The position numbers and the translations under genes are program-made. The notes beneath the pieces are model-generated. The model was given only the letters and a program-made list of their open reading frames with translations, did not search any database and had not been told where the DNA came from. DNA of 64,000 nt from Flavobacterium gawalongense (GTDB taxonomy: Bacteria; Bacteroidota; Bacteroidia; Flavobacteriales; Flavobacteriaceae): the NCBI RefSeq assembly GCF_007097265.1, contig NZ_VJZP01000015.1, positions 17,475 to 81,474 of the forward strand, read 5' to 3'. This document shows positions 62,239-64,000 of this stretch, one piece after another; within the stretch, counting starts at the first letter, position 1, and each line of letters opens with the position of its first letter.

Positions 62239-63042
62239 ATGAATAAAGTAGTTCTAATTACAGGAGGTTCTTCAGGAATAGGAAAATCTATCGGAGCGTT
62301 TTTGCATCAAAAAGGTTTTGTCGTTTACGGAACCAGTAGAAATCCAGAACGAATTTTAAATTCTGTTTTTCCTTTAGTAGCTTTAGATGTTCGGGATACG
62401 GATTCGATTCATGCGGCTGTAGCCAAAGTAATTTCGATATCTGGTAGACTGGATGTAGTAATCAACAATGCAGGTGTTGGAATTACCGGACCGCTGGAAG
62501 AAATTCCAATGCATGAAATTAAGAATAATTTTGAGACTAATTTCTTTGGGCCTATTGAAGTGATGAAAGCGGTGTTACCACAAATGCGTTTGCAAAAATC
62601 AGGATTAATCATCAATATTACTTCTATTGCGGCTTATATGGGTTTGCCGTATAGAAGTGTTTATTCGGCTTCAAAAGGAGCTCTTGAAATCATCACAGAA
62701 GGGTTGCGTATGGAAGTGAAATCCTTTGGAGTTCATATTACGAATGTGGCTCCGGGTGATTTTGCGACTAATATTGCTTCGGGGCGTTTTCATGCTCCGG
62801 TTATAAAAGGTTCAGCTTATGAAAGCCCTTATGGGAATACATTAAAAACAATGGATGAACATGTTGACAGTGGCAGTAATCCAAATGAAATGGCAGAAGC
62901 AGTGTATAAAATTATCCAAACTCCGGAACCTAAAATTCATTATAAGGTGGGTGTTTTTATGCAAAAATTCTCGATTGTCTTGAAGAGAATTTTACCGGAT
63001 AAAGTATATGAAAAAATGCTGATGAACCATTATAAGTTGTAA
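62239..63042 (+). CDS. SDR family oxidoreductase
   Basis: 267 residues, classical SDR. Seen: TGGSSGIGKSIG, NNAGVG, NITSIAA with the catalytic Ser, and the YRSVYSASKGALE block with catalytic Tyr/Lys. A Ser/Arg pair after strand 2 (TSRNPER) suggests NADP preference. The C-terminal basic tail (KFSIVLKRILPDKVYEKML) resembles the lipid-type SDRs, such as ketosphinganine- or acyl-reductase-like enzymes; substrate unproven. Confidence 0.9.
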   Translation: MNKVVLITGGSSGIGKSIGAFLHQKGFVVYGTSRNPERILNSVFPLVALDVRDTDSIHAAVAKVISISGRLDVVINNAGVGITGPLEEIPMHEIKNNFETNFFGPIEVMKAVLPQMRLQKSGLIINITSIAAYMGLPYRSVYSASKGALEIITEGLRMEVKSFGVHITNVAPGDFATNIASGRFHAPVIKGSAYESPYGNTLKTMDEHVDSGSNPNEMAEAVYKIIQTPEPKIHYKVGVFMQKFSIVLKRILPDKVYEKMLMNHYKL

Positions 63043-63062
63043 TTTTGCACCGAATTTTATGA

Positions 63063-63157
63063 GCGTGAAGGATCACAGTGAAAATCCTTTTACTTTTTCC
63101 TTTAAAAAGTAAAAGATTGCAACGTAGAGCCTGACCGGCTTTTTCAGCAGGTCACGC
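63063..63157. repeat. Three-hairpin structured intergenic element
   Basis: Flanks GCGTGA (63063-63068) and TCACGC (63152-63157) are complementary. Inside: AAGGAT/ATCCTT hairpin; a 12-bp CTTTTACTTTTT (63087-63098) / AAAAAGTAAAAG (63104-63115) hairpin; and TGACC (63132-63136) / GGTCA (63150-63154), which overlaps the outer flank and could compete with it. Looks like a REP/BIME-type element or structured leader of the transaldolase-like gene. Confidence 0.65.
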
Positions 63158-63192
63158 CCAAATTATAAAACACACAATTAAATAGATATATT

Positions 63193-63849
63193 ATGAAGTT
63201 TTTTATTGACACGGCTAATTTAGCTCAAATTAAGGAAGCACAAGCATTAGGCGTTTTGGATGGTGTTACAACCAATCCATCATTGATGGCTAAAGAAGGA
63301 ATTACGGGTAAAAATAGCATTTTGAAACATTACGTTGATATTTGTAATCTTGTTGATGGTGATGTAAGTGCCGAAGTAAATGCTTTGGATTATGACGGAA
63401 TGATCAAAGAAGGTGAAGAATTAGCTGATTTACACGATCAAATCGTGGTGAAATTGCCTATGACCAAAGAAGGTGTCATGGCTGCTAAATACTTTTCGGA
63501 TAAAGGAATTAAAACGAATGTAACTTTAGTTTTCTCGGCTGGTCAGGCTTTATTGGCTGCAAAAGCGGGAGCAACTTATGTTTCTCCGTTTATTGGTCGT
63601 TTGGATGATGTATCTACAGATGGTTTGGCTCTTATTGAAGAAATCAGATTGATTTATGATAACTACGGTTACGAAACTCAAATTCTAGCGGCATCTGTAC
63701 GTCACACGATGCACATTGTAAACTGTGCTAAAATTGGTGCTGATGTAATGACTGGACCACTTTCGGCTATTTATGGTTTATTGAAGCACCCATTGACTGA
63801 TATTGGATTGGCACAGTTTGTTGCTGATTTCGAGAAAGGAAATAAATAA
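63193..63849 (+). CDS. fsa: Fructose-6-phosphate aldolase / small transaldolase
   Basis: 218 residues, the short decameric FSA/TalC class, not the 320-residue TalB. Seen: [14 protein letters not shown], the Schiff-base Lys 87 in [25 protein letters not shown] and [11 protein letters not shown]. Both FSA and transaldolase activities occur in this class; a Tyr/Phe difference around the site decides which, and I cannot resolve it. The gene follows the structured element at 63063-63157. Confidence 0.92.
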   Translation: MKFFIDTANLAQIKEAQALGVLDGVTTNPSLMAKEGITGKNSILKHYVDICNLVDGDVSAEVNALDYDGMIKEGEELADLHDQIVVKLPMTKEGVMAAKYFSDKGIKTNVTLVFSAGQALLAAKAGATYVSPFIGRLDDVSTDGLALIEEIRLIYDNYGYETQILAASVRHTMHIVNCAKIGADVMTGPLSAIYGLLKHPLTDIGLAQFVADFEKGNK

Positions 63850-63921
63850 ATAAATATTTTAGTATTCAGTTTTCTTGGTGATCACTGAATAAATGTAAAT
63901 AAAAAAATCCCATCTGCCGCG

Positions 63922-63950
63922 GCGAGGGTACTGAAAAACCTCGTTTATTT
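63922..63950 (+). terminator. Probable terminator after the transaldolase-like gene
   Basis: CGAGG (63923-63927) pairs with CCTCG (63939-63943), then TTTATTTT. A second hairpin, AGCGTT (63956-63961) with AACGCT (63981-63986), follows. Confidence 0.45.
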
Positions 63951-64000
63951 TGATTAGCGTTCTTTTTTAGACAATAAAAAAACGCTTGTAACAGGATTTT

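Noticed and set aside
62040..62240. 66-residue minus-strand frame across the SRP RNA
   Set aside because: It overlaps the SRP RNA and terminator and is not protein-like.

Overview
The window looks like a chromosomal segment of a Flavobacterium-type member of the Bacteroidota. Evidence: AT-rich DNA with A-rich leaders and little Shine-Dalgarno signal; several candidate promoters of the Bacteroidota TAnnTTTG type; bacillithiol synthase (bshA), a PG_1098-type methyltransferase, a split-CCG Fe-S operon, TamB/LptD/MlaD envelope genes and many lipoproteins. It is almost entirely core chromosome. I see no prophage, insertion sequence, CRISPR array, integrase, secretion island or defence cluster.

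Layout. 1-4 kb: a tight minus-strand GNAT-OsmC-pirin operon, a second pirin, a Crp/Fnr-like regulator and a YetF-domain protein. 4-11 kb: a fused Zn-protease/RimK-type ligase and clpC on the minus strand, then gyrA on the plus strand. 11-14 kb: two tandem paralogous secreted TPR proteins. 14-16 kb: an NlpC/P60 peptidase, a thiolase and a three-tRNA operon (Ser-GCT, Pro-TGG, Arg-TCT). 16-24 kb: a VanX-like dipeptidase lipoprotein, a PG_1098-like methyltransferase, an AI-2E-family transporter, an M43 metalloprotease lipoprotein, a TrmH-type methylase, a DUF4159 protein, rsmE and tsaD. 24-29 kb: a very large tamB. 29-33 kb: pfkA, gap, a BadF/GlcNAc-kinase-like gene, mgsA and ridA. 33-41 kb: lptD, divergent from an amidase, mlaD, a membrane Fe-S protein, a HAD-like protein, a CCG Fe-S protein and a conserved small protein. 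41-49 kb: a GH3/NagZ-beta-lactamase-fold fusion lipoprotein, PAP2 phosphatase, Zn/Cd P-type ATPase, bshA, a PrcB-like lipoprotein and a small OM-barrel protein. 50-58 kb: aroC, a dicarboxylate symporter, a TPR hybrid histidine kinase, hsp20 and a DEAD-box helicase. 57-64 kb: hutG, a coiled-coil membrane protein, hutI, a glutaminyl cyclase, SRP RNA, an SDR and a fructose-6-phosphate aldolase/transaldolase.

How genes work together. pfkA-gap plus mgsA and the sugar kinase form a small glycolytic group. Amidase, NlpC/P60, VanX-like and NagZ-like enzymes point to active peptidoglycan turnover. TamB, LptD and MlaD serve outer-membrane lipid transport. The membrane Fe-S protein (37994) and CCG protein (39950) together recreate the architecture of an EtfD/HdrDE-like quinone-linked electron carrier. 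hutG and hutI belong to histidine degradation; hutH and hutU are not in the window.

Most interesting points. All three envelope lipid-transport genes (tamB, lptD, mlaD) lack an ATG start, and tamB has no ATG, GTG or TTG ahead of its membrane anchor. The intergenic spaces carry several palindromic or wordy repeats, and one three-hairpin element (63063-63157) lies ahead of the transaldolase-like gene. I did not find a convincing wholly new multi-gene system.
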